Under the pieces are notes generated by a model. The model did not search any database. It was not told the origin of the DNA and worked only from the letters and a program-made list of their open reading frames with translations. 64,000 bases of DNA from JACSRF01 sp964504445 (lineage in GTDB: Bacteria > Chloroflexota > Anaerolineae > Promineifilales > Promineifilaceae). Below are positions 42,265 through 49,433 of this stretch, piece after piece; positions within the stretch are counted from its first letter, which is position 1, and each line of letters opens with the position of its first letter. The stretch covers positions 1-64,000 of the forward strand of contig CAZDEO010000009.1 of assembly GCA_964504445.1 (NCBI GenBank). The letters are read 5' to 3'. The position numbers and the translations under genes are program-made.

Positions 42265-42741
42265 ATGGCTGACAAACATTTCGAACCACTGATCATTGGG
42301 TTCACGTGCAACTGGTGCAGCTACCGGGCGGCGGACCTGGCGGGTATGTCCCGCATGAAGTACCCGCCCAACGTCCGTCTCATTCGACTGATGTGTTCCG
42401 GTCGCCTGGACCCTGAATTTGTGCTGAAGGCGTTACGCGGTGGGGCGGATGGGGTACTTATTACCGGTTGCCATCCCGGCGAGTGCCATTACCTGGAGCA
42501 AAACTACAAAGCTTTGCGCCGCTACCTGCTTCTGCGGCGCACCCTGAAGCAGTTTGGCATTGAACCACAGCGAGTACGCCTGATTTGGGCCAGCGCCGCC
42601 GAGGGTGCGCGGCTGGCTAACGAAATTAACAAAATGGTCGAGGAAATTAGAGCCTTGGGGCCGTTGACCTGGCGGAAAGTGATTGCCGCCAATGGTGACC
42701 ACCCTCTGGAGGCTCTACACGCGGAGGAGGTGGTCGCATGA
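42265..42741 (+). CDS. mvhD: MvhD-like iron-sulfur subunit linking hydrogenase to HdrA
   Basis: 158-residue [2Fe-2S] protein of the MvhD/FlpD family, which docks the hydrogenase to HdrA. Cys-containing motifs are FTCNWCSYRAADLAG, MCSGRLDPEFVLKAL and TGCHPGECHYLEQN, all typical. An AAGGAGA precedes the ATG. It overlaps mvhG by ATGA at 42738. Its presence is the strongest sign that the hydrogenase and Hdr modules form one complex. Confidence 0.94.
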   Translation: MADKHFEPLIIGFTCNWCSYRAADLAGMSRMKYPPNVRLIRLMCSGRLDPEFVLKALRGGADGVLITGCHPGECHYLEQNYKALRRYLLLRRTLKQFGIEPQRVRLIWASAAEGARLANEINKMVEEIRALGPLTWRKVIAANGDHPLEALHAEEVVA

Positions 42742-43775
42742 GTGATAAGCCGAAATTAGCCATGTACTGGGCATCCTCTTGCGGAGGGTGTGAAATTGCC
42801 ACACTGAACATTCACGAGCATATTCTGGACGTGGATGCGGTTTTTGACATCGCCTTTTTCCCGTGCATTGCCGATTTTAAAGTGAAGGATGTGCAGGGAT
42901 ACCCGGATGGTTACATTGACGTTTGCCTGTTTAATGGCGCTATTCGTACGTCGGAAAATGAGGAGATGGCCCATTTGCTGCGCCAGAAGTCGAAAGTAAT
43001 GGTGGCTTTTGGTTCTTGTGCCTATGAGGGGTGCATTCCGGCATTGTCTAACCTGACGACGAGAGAGGCGACGTTGAACACGGTGTACCTGGACAACCCC
43101 TCCATTGAGAACCCGGACAGGATTTTTCCGCAGCCTGTAACCGAGGTGGCGGAAGGGACGCTGACGCTGCCTGTCTTTTACCACACGGTAAAGTCGCTGG
43201 ACCAGGTGGTGAAGGTGGATTACACCATCCCTGGCTGCCCGCCGGAGCCGCACCAGATTTGGGCAGTGCTGCAGGCGGTGGTGGCAGCACTGACCCAGGG
43301 CGCGGCGCTGCCGCCGTCAGGCGTTGTGGGGGCGGGTAATGTAGCTGTCTGTGAGGAGTGCCCACGCACGCGGGATGTGAAGAAGATTAAGCGGTTTTAT
43401 CGGCCGTATGAGGTGGACCCGGACCCGGATGTTTGCTTGTTGGAGCAGGGGATTATGTGCCTGGGCATTGCCACACGCAGCGGCTGTGGCGCACTGTGCC
43501 CCTCTGTGGGGATGGGCTGCCGCGGCTGCTATGGTGCGGTGCCTGGGGTGGAAGACCAGGGCGCCAAGATGGTAACGGCCATTGCTTCGATAATGGACGT
43601 AGGGAAACCGGGCGAACTGGATGAAGAGGCGCTAGAGAAGGAAATTAATGCGGTGTTTGATTCGATTCCTGATCCGGCGGGCACTTTTTATCGGTTTAGC
43701 ATGGCCCATTCTATATTGCGCCGAACCCGGGTGAACGGCCGTTCCCCTGTTGGCAACGGACATAATGGGGAGTAA
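42738..43775 (+). CDS. mvhG: [NiFe]-hydrogenase small subunit, MvhG-like (group 3c)
   Basis: 345 residues, electron-transfer small subunit with three Fe-S clusters. Proximal cluster cysteines: SSCGGCEIATLN at the start, GSCAYEGC and PGCPPEPHQ. The C-terminal half has additional cysteines CEECPRTRD, CGALCPSVGMGCRGCYG for medial and distal clusters. No twin-arginine signal is present, so the enzyme is cytoplasmic. It pairs with the large subunit encoded 11 bases downstream. Confidence 0.94.
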   Translation: MSDKPKLAMYWASSCGGCEIATLNIHEHILDVDAVFDIAFFPCIADFKVKDVQGYPDGYIDVCLFNGAIRTSENEEMAHLLRQKSKVMVAFGSCAYEGCIPALSNLTTREATLNTVYLDNPSIENPDRIFPQPVTEVAEGTLTLPVFYHTVKSLDQVVKVDYTIPGCPPEPHQIWAVLQAVVAALTQGAALPPSGVVGAGNVAVCEECPRTRDVKKIKRFYRPYEVDPDPDVCLLEQGIMCLGIATRSGCGALCPSVGMGCRGCYGAVPGVEDQGAKMVTAIASIMDVGKPGELDEEALEKEINAVFDSIPDPAGTFYRFSMAHSILRRTRVNGRSPVGNGHNGE

Positions 43776-43786
43776 AGGAAGATATT

Positions 43787-45283
43787 ATGAGCACAAAACG
43801 TATTACCATTGATCCCATTACCCGCCTGGAAGGGCATGGTAAGATCGAAATCTTCCTGAACGACGAGGGAGACGTGGACAAGACCTACTTCCAGATACCG
43901 GAACTGCGCGGTTTTGAGCAGTTTTGTGTGGGGCGCCCGGTGGAAGAGATGCCGCGCATTACCAACCGCATTTGTGGCGTGTGCCCGGAGGCCCACCACA
44001 TGGCGGCGACGAAAGCGTTGGATGCCTTGTTTAACGTGCAGCCGTCTTCGGCCGTAAAGAAGCTGCGCGAGTTATTCTATTCCGCCTTCTACTGCACAGA
44101 CCACACGGTGCATTTCTATGCCCTAGGCGGGCCAGACTTTGTCATGGGACCAGACGCCCCCGCCGCAGAGCGAAATATCCTGGGGGTGATTCACAAGGTG
44201 GGCGTGGAGGTGGGCAAGCAGGTCATTGATTGCCGCCGCCGCAACCATCATGTGATCAAGATGCTGGGAGGCCGGGGGGTGCATCCGGTGGCCGGCATGC
44301 CAGGGGGCTGGAGTCGGGCCATGCGCGCAGAGGAACGCGAGGAAGTGATCGAAATCTCGCGGCAGAACGTGGAATTTGCGCTGTTTAGCCTGCAGTTGTT
44401 TGAGGATGTGGTGCTGGGCAACCAGGCGTATGTAGATTTGGTGCTTTCGGATGCCTACGCGCACCGCACTTACTACATGGGCACGGTGGACAAGAATAAC
44501 CACGTTAACTTCTATGATGGCATGATTCGCGTGGTAGACCCGGACGGCAAGGAGTTTGCCAAGTATCACGCCAAAGATTACACGCAGCACATTGTAGAGC
44601 GGGTGGAACCATGGTCTTACCTGAAGTTCCCGTACCTAAAGAATGTGGGCTGGAAGGGGTTTGTGGATGGCAATGACAGCGGCGTGTATTGCGCCACGCC
44701 GCTATCCCGCCTGAATGCGGCAGACGGCATGGCGACGCCGAAGGCGCAGGAGTTTTATGAGAAGTTTTATGAGACCCTGGGCAGCCAGAAGGTCAACGGC
44801 CGTTACCAACCCGTCCATTACCGCTTAGCCACCCATTGGGCGCGGCTGGTGGAATTGCTCTATGCCGCCGAGCGGATGCTAGAGCTGGCCGAAGACCCAG
44901 AAATTACTGACCCCAACGTGCGCGTGCTGGTAAAGAATACACCGACTGAAGGCATTGGCAGTGTCGAAGCGCCCCGGGGCACTCTGACCCACCATTACGT
45001 CACCGACGAAAACGGCATCCTCACCAAAGTGAATATGATTGTGGGCACCACTAACAACAACGCGCCCATCACCATGTCGGTGAAGAAAGCCGCCGCCAAC
45101 CTGATCCAAAAGGGAACGGTGGTGACGGAGGGGTTGCTGAACAAAATTGAGATGGCTTTCCGCAACTACGACCCGTGCATGTCTTGCGCCACCCATTCCT
45201 TGCCAGGGCAGATGCCGTTGGAGGTGGTGATTCGTGATGCCGATGGGGAGGAAGTGGAGCGCCTGAGCCAATTTTGCTCATAA
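43787..45283 (+). CDS. mvhA: [NiFe]-hydrogenase large subunit, MvhA-like (group 3c)
   Basis: 498 residues. Carries the Ni-Fe active site: L1 motif RICGVCPEAHH (near residue 61) and L2 motif DPCMSCATH (462-470). The 28 residues after the L2 His are the C-terminal peptide that a maturation protease removes; the matching protease gene follows. With MvhG, MvhD and HdrABC this is the layout of the group 3c electron-bifurcating hydrogenase, which takes electrons from H2 and in methanogens splits them between ferredoxin and heterodisulfide. The direction in this organism (H2 uptake or evolution) is not shown by sequence. Confidence 0.96.
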   Translation: MSTKRITIDPITRLEGHGKIEIFLNDEGDVDKTYFQIPELRGFEQFCVGRPVEEMPRITNRICGVCPEAHHMAATKALDALFNVQPSSAVKKLRELFYSAFYCTDHTVHFYALGGPDFVMGPDAPAAERNILGVIHKVGVEVGKQVIDCRRRNHHVIKMLGGRGVHPVAGMPGGWSRAMRAEEREEVIEISRQNVEFALFSLQLFEDVVLGNQAYVDLVLSDAYAHRTYYMGTVDKNNHVNFYDGMIRVVDPDGKEFAKYHAKDYTQHIVERVEPWSYLKFPYLKNVGWKGFVDGNDSGVYCATPLSRLNAADGMATPKAQEFYEKFYETLGSQKVNGRYQPVHYRLATHWARLVELLYAAERMLELAEDPEITDPNVRVLVKNTPTEGIGSVEAPRGTLTHHYVTDENGILTKVNMIVGTTNNNAPITMSVKKAAANLIQKGTVVTEGLLNKIEMAFRNYDPCMSCATHSLPGQMPLEVVIRDADGEEVERLSQFCS

Positions 45284-45284
45284 T

Positions 45285-45348
45285 GAATTGTGAATAATTA
45301 ACAACGAACGGTGAATGACGGCCGTTTACAATTAATTATTCACAATTC
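45285..45348. repeat. 16-bp inverted repeat with ACGGCCGT in its loop
   Basis: GAATTGTGAATAATTA (45285-45300) and TAATTATTCACAATTC (45333-45348) are perfectly complementary. The 32-base loop holds one ACGGCCGT. The arms are made of AATTGTGAA-type heptamer-like units. It fills the gap between mvhA and its maturation protease inside the operon, so it may tune or protect the mRNA. Confidence 0.6.
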
Positions 45349-45363
45349 ACCATTCATTATTTT

Positions 45364-45894
45364 ATGAAAACCCTTGTTGTTGGCCTGGGCAACCCGTACC
45401 TCACGGATGATGGCGTGGGGGTGCGGGTGGCCTATGAACTGGAAAAGCATCTAGGCAATTGGCGACTGAGCAGCGATGGGGAAGATTTGGACAATCCCAA
45501 CCCCCATTCTGACATTCATGTGGCCGAGGCCAGCGTGGGTGGGCTGCGGTTGATGGAGCTGATGATTGGCTATGACCGGGTGATTATTGCCGACGCCTAC
45601 ACCAAGCCAGGGGAACGGCAGCCAGGGCGCATGCACCGCTTGACGTTGGAAGATTTGCGGGAAGTCACGCCCACGCAGCACAGCGCCTCGGCCCACGACG
45701 CTACCCTGATAACGGCCCTGGATTCGGGTCGGGCATTGGGCTTTCATTTGCCGGATGAGGTCATTATTTATGCGGTGGAGGTGGAGAATGTGCTGGACTT
45801 TAGCGAGGAGCCGACCACGGCCGTTGCGGCCGCCATTCCCCAGGTAGTCACCGCAATCTTGCAAGAACTACAGGTTGAATTCAGCGGAGGATGA
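45364..45894 (+). CDS. hydrogenase maturation protease (HycI/HoxW family)
   Basis: 176-residue endopeptidase that trims the C-terminal peptide of the large subunit after nickel insertion. Typical motifs: VVGLGNPYLTDDGVGVRVAYEL at the N-terminus (with the metal-binding Asp/Glu), VAEASVGGLRLMELMIGYDRVIIADAY, and the conserved SAHDATLITAL. Located 80 bases after mvhA, so its target is surely that subunit. Its stop lies beside the ribosome site of the next gene. Confidence 0.93.
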   Translation: MKTLVVGLGNPYLTDDGVGVRVAYELEKHLGNWRLSSDGEDLDNPNPHSDIHVAEASVGGLRLMELMIGYDRVIIADAYTKPGERQPGRMHRLTLEDLREVTPTQHSASAHDATLITALDSGRALGFHLPDEVIIYAVEVENVLDFSEEPTTAVAAAIPQVVTAILQELQVEFSGG

Positions 45895-45895
45895 C

Positions 45896-46396
45896 ATGAT
45901 TTCACCAGAATTGCTGCGGCGGTATCCCTTTTTTGCCGGGCTGAGCGCCCAGCAACTGACGTTGCTGTCCCAGGTGGCTGACGAAAAAGAGGTTGGCCCA
46001 GGCGAATATTTGTTTCATGAGGGGCAACCGCTGGAAAAAATGTTTCTGGCGGTAGATGGTAATGTAGATATTGTGCTAGAGTTGCCTGCGCAGGATGTGC
46101 AGCATAAAGTATCTGAGCAGCTATTGGGCGAGATGGAAACCAACGATGTGGTGGTAACCACGGTGGGGCCAGGCGAGATTTTTGCCTGGTCGGCGCTGCT
46201 GCCACCCCATCAGGCGACGGCATCAGGTAAAACGACAACACCAGCGCATTTGGTGGTTTTTGATGGCCCAATGTTGATGCAAAAGTTTGTGGAAGACCCG
46301 GCTTTTGGCTTTGTGATGACGCAAAAAGTGGCCGGGGTGATGCGGGAGCGCCTGCAAGCATTGCGCATCGAGTCTTTAGCTAGCTTGATGGCGTAG
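45896..46396 (+). CDS. stand-alone cyclic-nucleotide-binding (CRP-fold) sensor protein
   Basis: 166 residues with the cupin-like cNMP-binding domain: FFAGLSAQQLTLLSQVADEKEVGPGEYLFHEGQPLEKMFLAVDGNVDIVL, then VGPGEIFAWSALLPPHQATA, which aligns with the phosphate-binding cassette (FGE..ALL). No helix-turn-helix domain follows; instead a C-terminal helix (VAGVMRERLQALRIESLASL) ends it. It could signal ligand or redox state to the hydrogenase complex by protein contact. The ATG at 45896 follows CGGAGG by five bases. It is the last gene of the operon and is followed by a terminator made of two ACGGCCGT copies. Confidence 0.85.
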   Translation: MISPELLRRYPFFAGLSAQQLTLLSQVADEKEVGPGEYLFHEGQPLEKMFLAVDGNVDIVLELPAQDVQHKVSEQLLGEMETNDVVVTTVGPGEIFAWSALLPPHQATASGKTTTPAHLVVFDGPMLMQKFVEDPAFGFVMTQKVAGVMRERLQALRIESLASLMA

Positions 46397-46417
46397 TTTT
46401 CCGATTAGTTGTTCTTC

Positions 46418-46453
46418 AAAACGGCCGTTGCGCCCTGTAACGGCCGTTTTTTG
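46418..46453 (+). terminator. intrinsic terminator of the hdr/mvh operon, built from two ACGGCCGT copies
   Basis: AAAACGGCCGTT and AACGGCCGTTTT form a perfect 12-bp stem around a 9-base loop, followed by TTG. Both arms are copies of the genome-wide octamer, 22 bases past the last stop. Confidence 0.8.
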
Positions 46454-46612
46454 CTGCCAGGTGCCCAAACATGACAAACATCATTGACTCTGGGTGACAG
46501 TCGCTACTTCCCTCAGCGCGCCCTCTTCTATTACAGTAGAAATTAGAGCCATCCCACCCAACAACGTCCATCTGGTCCAGAATATGAGCGGGCTAAAGCG
46601 AGGTTTACCAGA

Positions 46613-47194
46613 ATGAGTACGATGGATCCCCAAGTTGAACAAGCCCTACGACAGGGGTTTAGATACCTCAACAAGCTGATGATCACCCTTTGGCGGCTAG
46701 GTTTAGGCAAATGGCTCAATGCCTGGCCCAAAAAAGGCGGGCAAATCATGGTCATCACCCATGTCGGCCGCAAATCGGGCCTTACCCGCCGCACGCCAGT
46801 GAACTATGCCATTGTGGACGGGGAAATTTACTGCACGGCCGGATTTGGGGCCATTTCTGACTGGTATCGGAACATTATCGCCAACCCTGACGTGGAAATC
46901 TGGCTGCCAGATGGCTGGTGGTCAGGGGAGGCGGAAGATGTGACGGGGTGCGCCGATCATCTTTCCATTATGCGCCAGGTGTTGCTAGGCAGCGGGTTTG
47001 CGGCGTATGCGGCTGGCCTGGACCCGGTGGAGATGGGTGATGAGGCGTTGAGGGAGGCAACGGCCGTTTACCGGCTTGTACGCATTCACCGGCTGTCAGC
47101 TTGCACCGGCCCAGGAGGCCCTGGTGATCTGAGTTGGGTCTGGCCTGCGGCCACGCTTATCCTTCTCCCGCTGGCTCTTCGGCGCCGCCGTTAG
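46613..47194 (+). CDS. deazaflavin (F420)-dependent nitroreductase-family protein with C-terminal membrane tail
   Basis: 193 residues. The core (about 25-155) is the Ddn/PF04075 split-barrel fold: VITHVGRKSGLTRRTPVNYAI, YCTAGFGAISDWYRNIIANPDVEIWL, GSGFAAYAAGLDP. Such proteins use F420H2 or related flavins for quinone or nitro reduction. The C-terminal end is unusual: DLSWVWPAATLILLPLALRRRR, one hydrophobic span followed by four arginines, like a tail anchor. A GAGG lies upstream. Whether the organism makes F420 cannot be seen here. It is separated from the hydrogenase operon by a terminator. Confidence 0.82.
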   Translation: MSTMDPQVEQALRQGFRYLNKLMITLWRLGLGKWLNAWPKKGGQIMVITHVGRKSGLTRRTPVNYAIVDGEIYCTAGFGAISDWYRNIIANPDVEIWLPDGWWSGEAEDVTGCADHLSIMRQVLLGSGFAAYAAGLDPVEMGDEALREATAVYRLVRIHRLSACTGPGGPGDLSWVWPAATLILLPLALRRRR

Positions 47195-47250
47195 GTCATA
47201 TTTGCAGGTTGTCGTTACCAAAAAGCAATATACTTTTTTGGAGGTGGAAC

Positions 47251-47649
47251 ATGAAATCTGTGCCAGAAAATCACGTGCAGGATAGTGGCGAATTGCAGTT
47301 CATTGCCAAGTCGGTGGGCCTCCTTGCTCTGTTGACAGGATTGGCTTACCTACGAGTTGTGGGTGTGGAGACTCTTGCCGCATGGCGTGCCCACGAGGAC
47401 ATTGGCGCAATTTTGCTGCTAGTGTTGCTAATTGTGGCCATTTTGGGTTTGGTACTGTCCTGGTGGCGGGAGGGTCTTGGTGGTTTTATTGCGGCCGTCA
47501 GCGCGGTGGGAGTTGGTATATTGGCCTACTCTGTTGATCGGCACAACCGCTACTTTTCCGCTTTTGCATACAGCTCCCCATTTATGATTACGGGAATCCT
47601 CTTTCTATGCTGCTGGTGGCGACATCACCGGCGGGGAGGAGGAAACTAA
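47251..47649 (+). CDS. small membrane protein, four hydrophobic spans, unknown function
   Basis: 132 residues. Spans: SVGLLALLTGLAYLRVVGV, IGAILLLVLLIVAILGLVLSWW, FIAAVSAVGVGILAYSV and FMITGILFLCCWW; ends in a basic tail HHRRGGGN. The ATG at 47251 follows GGAGGT. The fold resembles many small DUF membrane proteins, none of which I can name with confidence. The gene is monocistronic and ends with a shared terminator at 47781-47812. Confidence 0.75.
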   Translation: MKSVPENHVQDSGELQFIAKSVGLLALLTGLAYLRVVGVETLAAWRAHEDIGAILLLVLLIVAILGLVLSWWREGLGGFIAAVSAVGVGILAYSVDRHNRYFSAFAYSSPFMITGILFLCCWWRHHRRGGGN

Positions 47650-47780
47650 ATGGAAAATGAGAGGGCTGCGGGGCTGTTGATTATTTGTCCAATATTTGTT
47701 AAGATACTGTCGTTGTAGGAAATAAAGTATTGGCAAGCAATTTCTTACCTCACTGTTATTCTCTTTTCTCTCCTTCGTCG

Positions 47781-47812
47781 AAAGGGACCGGCTGCTGAAG
47801 CCGGTCCCTTTT
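47781..47812. terminator. bidirectional terminator between convergent genes
   Basis: AAAGGGACCGGCT and AGCCGGTCCCTTT form a 13-bp stem around a 5-base loop with A- and T-runs on both sides. It separates the membrane-protein gene from the lactate dehydrogenase gene, whose stop is 14 bases away. Confidence 0.85.
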
Positions 47813-47824
47813 GTATTGGGAGAA

Positions 47825-48766
47825 TTACCCCTCAAGGTCTGAAATTGCCTGGCGAATAATCTGGGCACTTTTCGTTAACCCTTGTTTTTCATCATCGTTC
47901 AGGGGGAGTGGAAAGGTTTCCAGCACGCCATCACCGCCAATAAGGTGTGGAAGAGAAACGGTTACATCCTTGATGCCACCGATTTCTGTTTTTGGTGTGC
48001 AAACTGTCATGATGGCTCGCCGATCTTGCAGCACATTGCGGACAATGCGCGCCAGAGCGGCTCCCACGCCGTAATAGGTGGCTCCTTTTCCTTCGATGAT
48101 TTGGTAGGCGGCATTGCGCACATTTTGGTCAATCTCCTGCCGTTTTTCGCCACATAGGTCAATGTTGCGCATTTCGCAAAAGGCATTCAGGGGCATGTTG
48201 CCGATGGTAGTTAATGACCATGTTAGCACCTCTGAGTCACCGTGTTCGCCGATGACGTAGCCGTGGACGTGGGTGGCGTCTACGCCCAGGGTTTGGGCGA
48301 GCAGGGCGCGGTAGCGGGCGGTGTCGAGGGTGGTGCCAGAGCCAATGACACGATGGGCGGGAATGTTGAATTGGGTGGCAATTTTGGCGGAGATGTGGGT
48401 CATAATGTCTACGGGGTTGGTGGCTACGATGAGAATGGCTTCTGGCGCGTAATGAAAAATTTGGGGGATGACGACCTGGAAAACGGCCGTGTTCCGTTCC
48501 AATAGCTGTAGTCTTGTTTCTCCTGGTTTCTGGCTGACGCCGGCAGCCATGATCACTGCCCGGCAGCCGATCAGGTCTGCATACCCACCAGCTTGTACAT
48601 TGCATGCGTGGGCGAAAGGGACCGCATGTAAGATATCAGCAGCCTCAGCTTTAGCTCGTGCTTCATTTTTATCAACCAGGACAATATTCCGGGCTGTGCC
48701 GTTCATAACCATGGCGTAAGCGGCTGTGGCGCCAACATAACCACTGCCAATGATACCCACTTTCAT
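47825..48766 (-). CDS. ldh: L-lactate dehydrogenase
   Basis: 313 residues, NAD-dependent interconversion of pyruvate and lactate. The Rossmann motif GIIGSGYVGATAAYAM starts the protein. Substrate loop GVSQKPGETRLQLL has Gln before the catalytic Arg, typical of LDH; malate dehydrogenases have Arg there. The catalytic GEHGDSEV (His) and substrate-binding TTLDTARYR are intact. AAAGGAGA precedes the ATG at 48766. A partial dispersed repeat lies just upstream. This suits fermentative or oxygen-limited metabolism, as does the hydrogenase. Confidence 0.93.
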   Translation of the reverse strand: MKVGIIGSGYVGATAAYAMVMNGTARNIVLVDKNEARAKAEAADILHAVPFAHACNVQAGGYADLIGCRAVIMAAGVSQKPGETRLQLLERNTAVFQVVIPQIFHYAPEAILIVATNPVDIMTHISAKIATQFNIPAHRVIGSGTTLDTARYRALLAQTLGVDATHVHGYVIGEHGDSEVLTWSLTTIGNMPLNAFCEMRNIDLCGEKRQEIDQNVRNAAYQIIEGKGATYYGVGAALARIVRNVLQDRRAIMTVCTPKTEIGGIKDVTVSLPHLIGGDGVLETFPLPLNDDEKQGLTKSAQIIRQAISDLEG

Positions 48767-48790
48767 AAGGCCTCTCCTTTTGAATACATA

Positions 48791-48830
48791 TCATTTTCCC
48801 GGAAGCTGAAATTCGTTCCTGAAAATGTAT
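48791..48830 (+). repeat. dispersed intergenic repeat, copy 4 (internally deleted)
   Basis: TCATTTTCCCGGAAGCTGAA joined to ATTCGTTCCTGAAAATGTAT. The first half matches copy 1 and the second half matches the end of copy 2, so the central loop is missing. Located in the divergent gap upstream of ldh. Confidence 0.65.
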
Positions 48831-48980
48831 TGAATAAGAAAATCTTTTGGAATTGAATTCTGCCCATAAGTGAACAATATACAAGCCTTGCTTATTGGAT
48901 AGTCATATACAAGAAACGGCCGTTTTCAACATTGACACCCATTTATTTTGTGCATATATTTTCCTGCTGAGGGAAAACTC

Positions 48981-49433
48981 ATGACAACCCAAATTCTTGC
49001 CCTTGATGACGAACCAACCATCCTAACCCTGTACCAATCTATATTGGAGCCAGCAGGCTATCAGCTTATGATCACTGGGGATAGCCGGGAAGCTTTGGTC
49101 ATATTACAAAGCCATACCATCGATCTGTTTATTCAGGATTTTCAACGTCCGGAAATCAATGGCCGGGAAATGCTTAAGCTTTTACAGGCTGATCCCAGGT
49201 TGCGCGCTATCCCTGTTTTGTTAATAACTGCTGATACGCGTGAAGATCGGGCGCGGGAGCTTGAATTAGACGGGTTGAACTGGGATACTAATTTGCAAGG
49301 GTATTTGCAAAAGCCTTTCGGTGCTGGCGATTTGCTTGATTTGGTTGAAGCTGTGCTGCAAAAGTATGAAAAACCGTTACCCCCTTTGGAGAAGCGGGGC
49401 AAAGAAAGGCAGTGGTGGAATTCTGTCGGCTAA
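48981..49433 (+). CDS. single-domain response regulator (CheY-like receiver)
   Basis: 150 residues: one receiver domain and a short basic tail. Acidic pocket ALDDEP (residues about 8-11), phospho-acceptor Asp 53 in LFIQDFQRP, Thr in LLITAD, and Lys in YLQKPF are all present. No output domain follows, so it acts by protein contact or as a phosphate sink. GAGGG precedes the ATG. Possible partner: the hybrid kinase at 52600. It ends next to the convergent MFS gene. Confidence 0.9.
   Translation: MTTQILALDDEPTILTLYQSILEPAGYQLMITGDSREALVILQSHTIDLFIQDFQRPEINGREMLKLLQADPRLRAIPVLLITADTREDRARELELDGLNWDTNLQGYLQKPFGAGDLLDLVEAVLQKYEKPLPPLEKRGKERQWWNSVG

Noticed and set aside
42738..45283. Reading the hydrogenase subunits as complex I NuoB/NuoD
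   Set aside because: L1 and L2 Ni-binding cysteines are intact, which complex I subunits lack, and a maturation protease follows.
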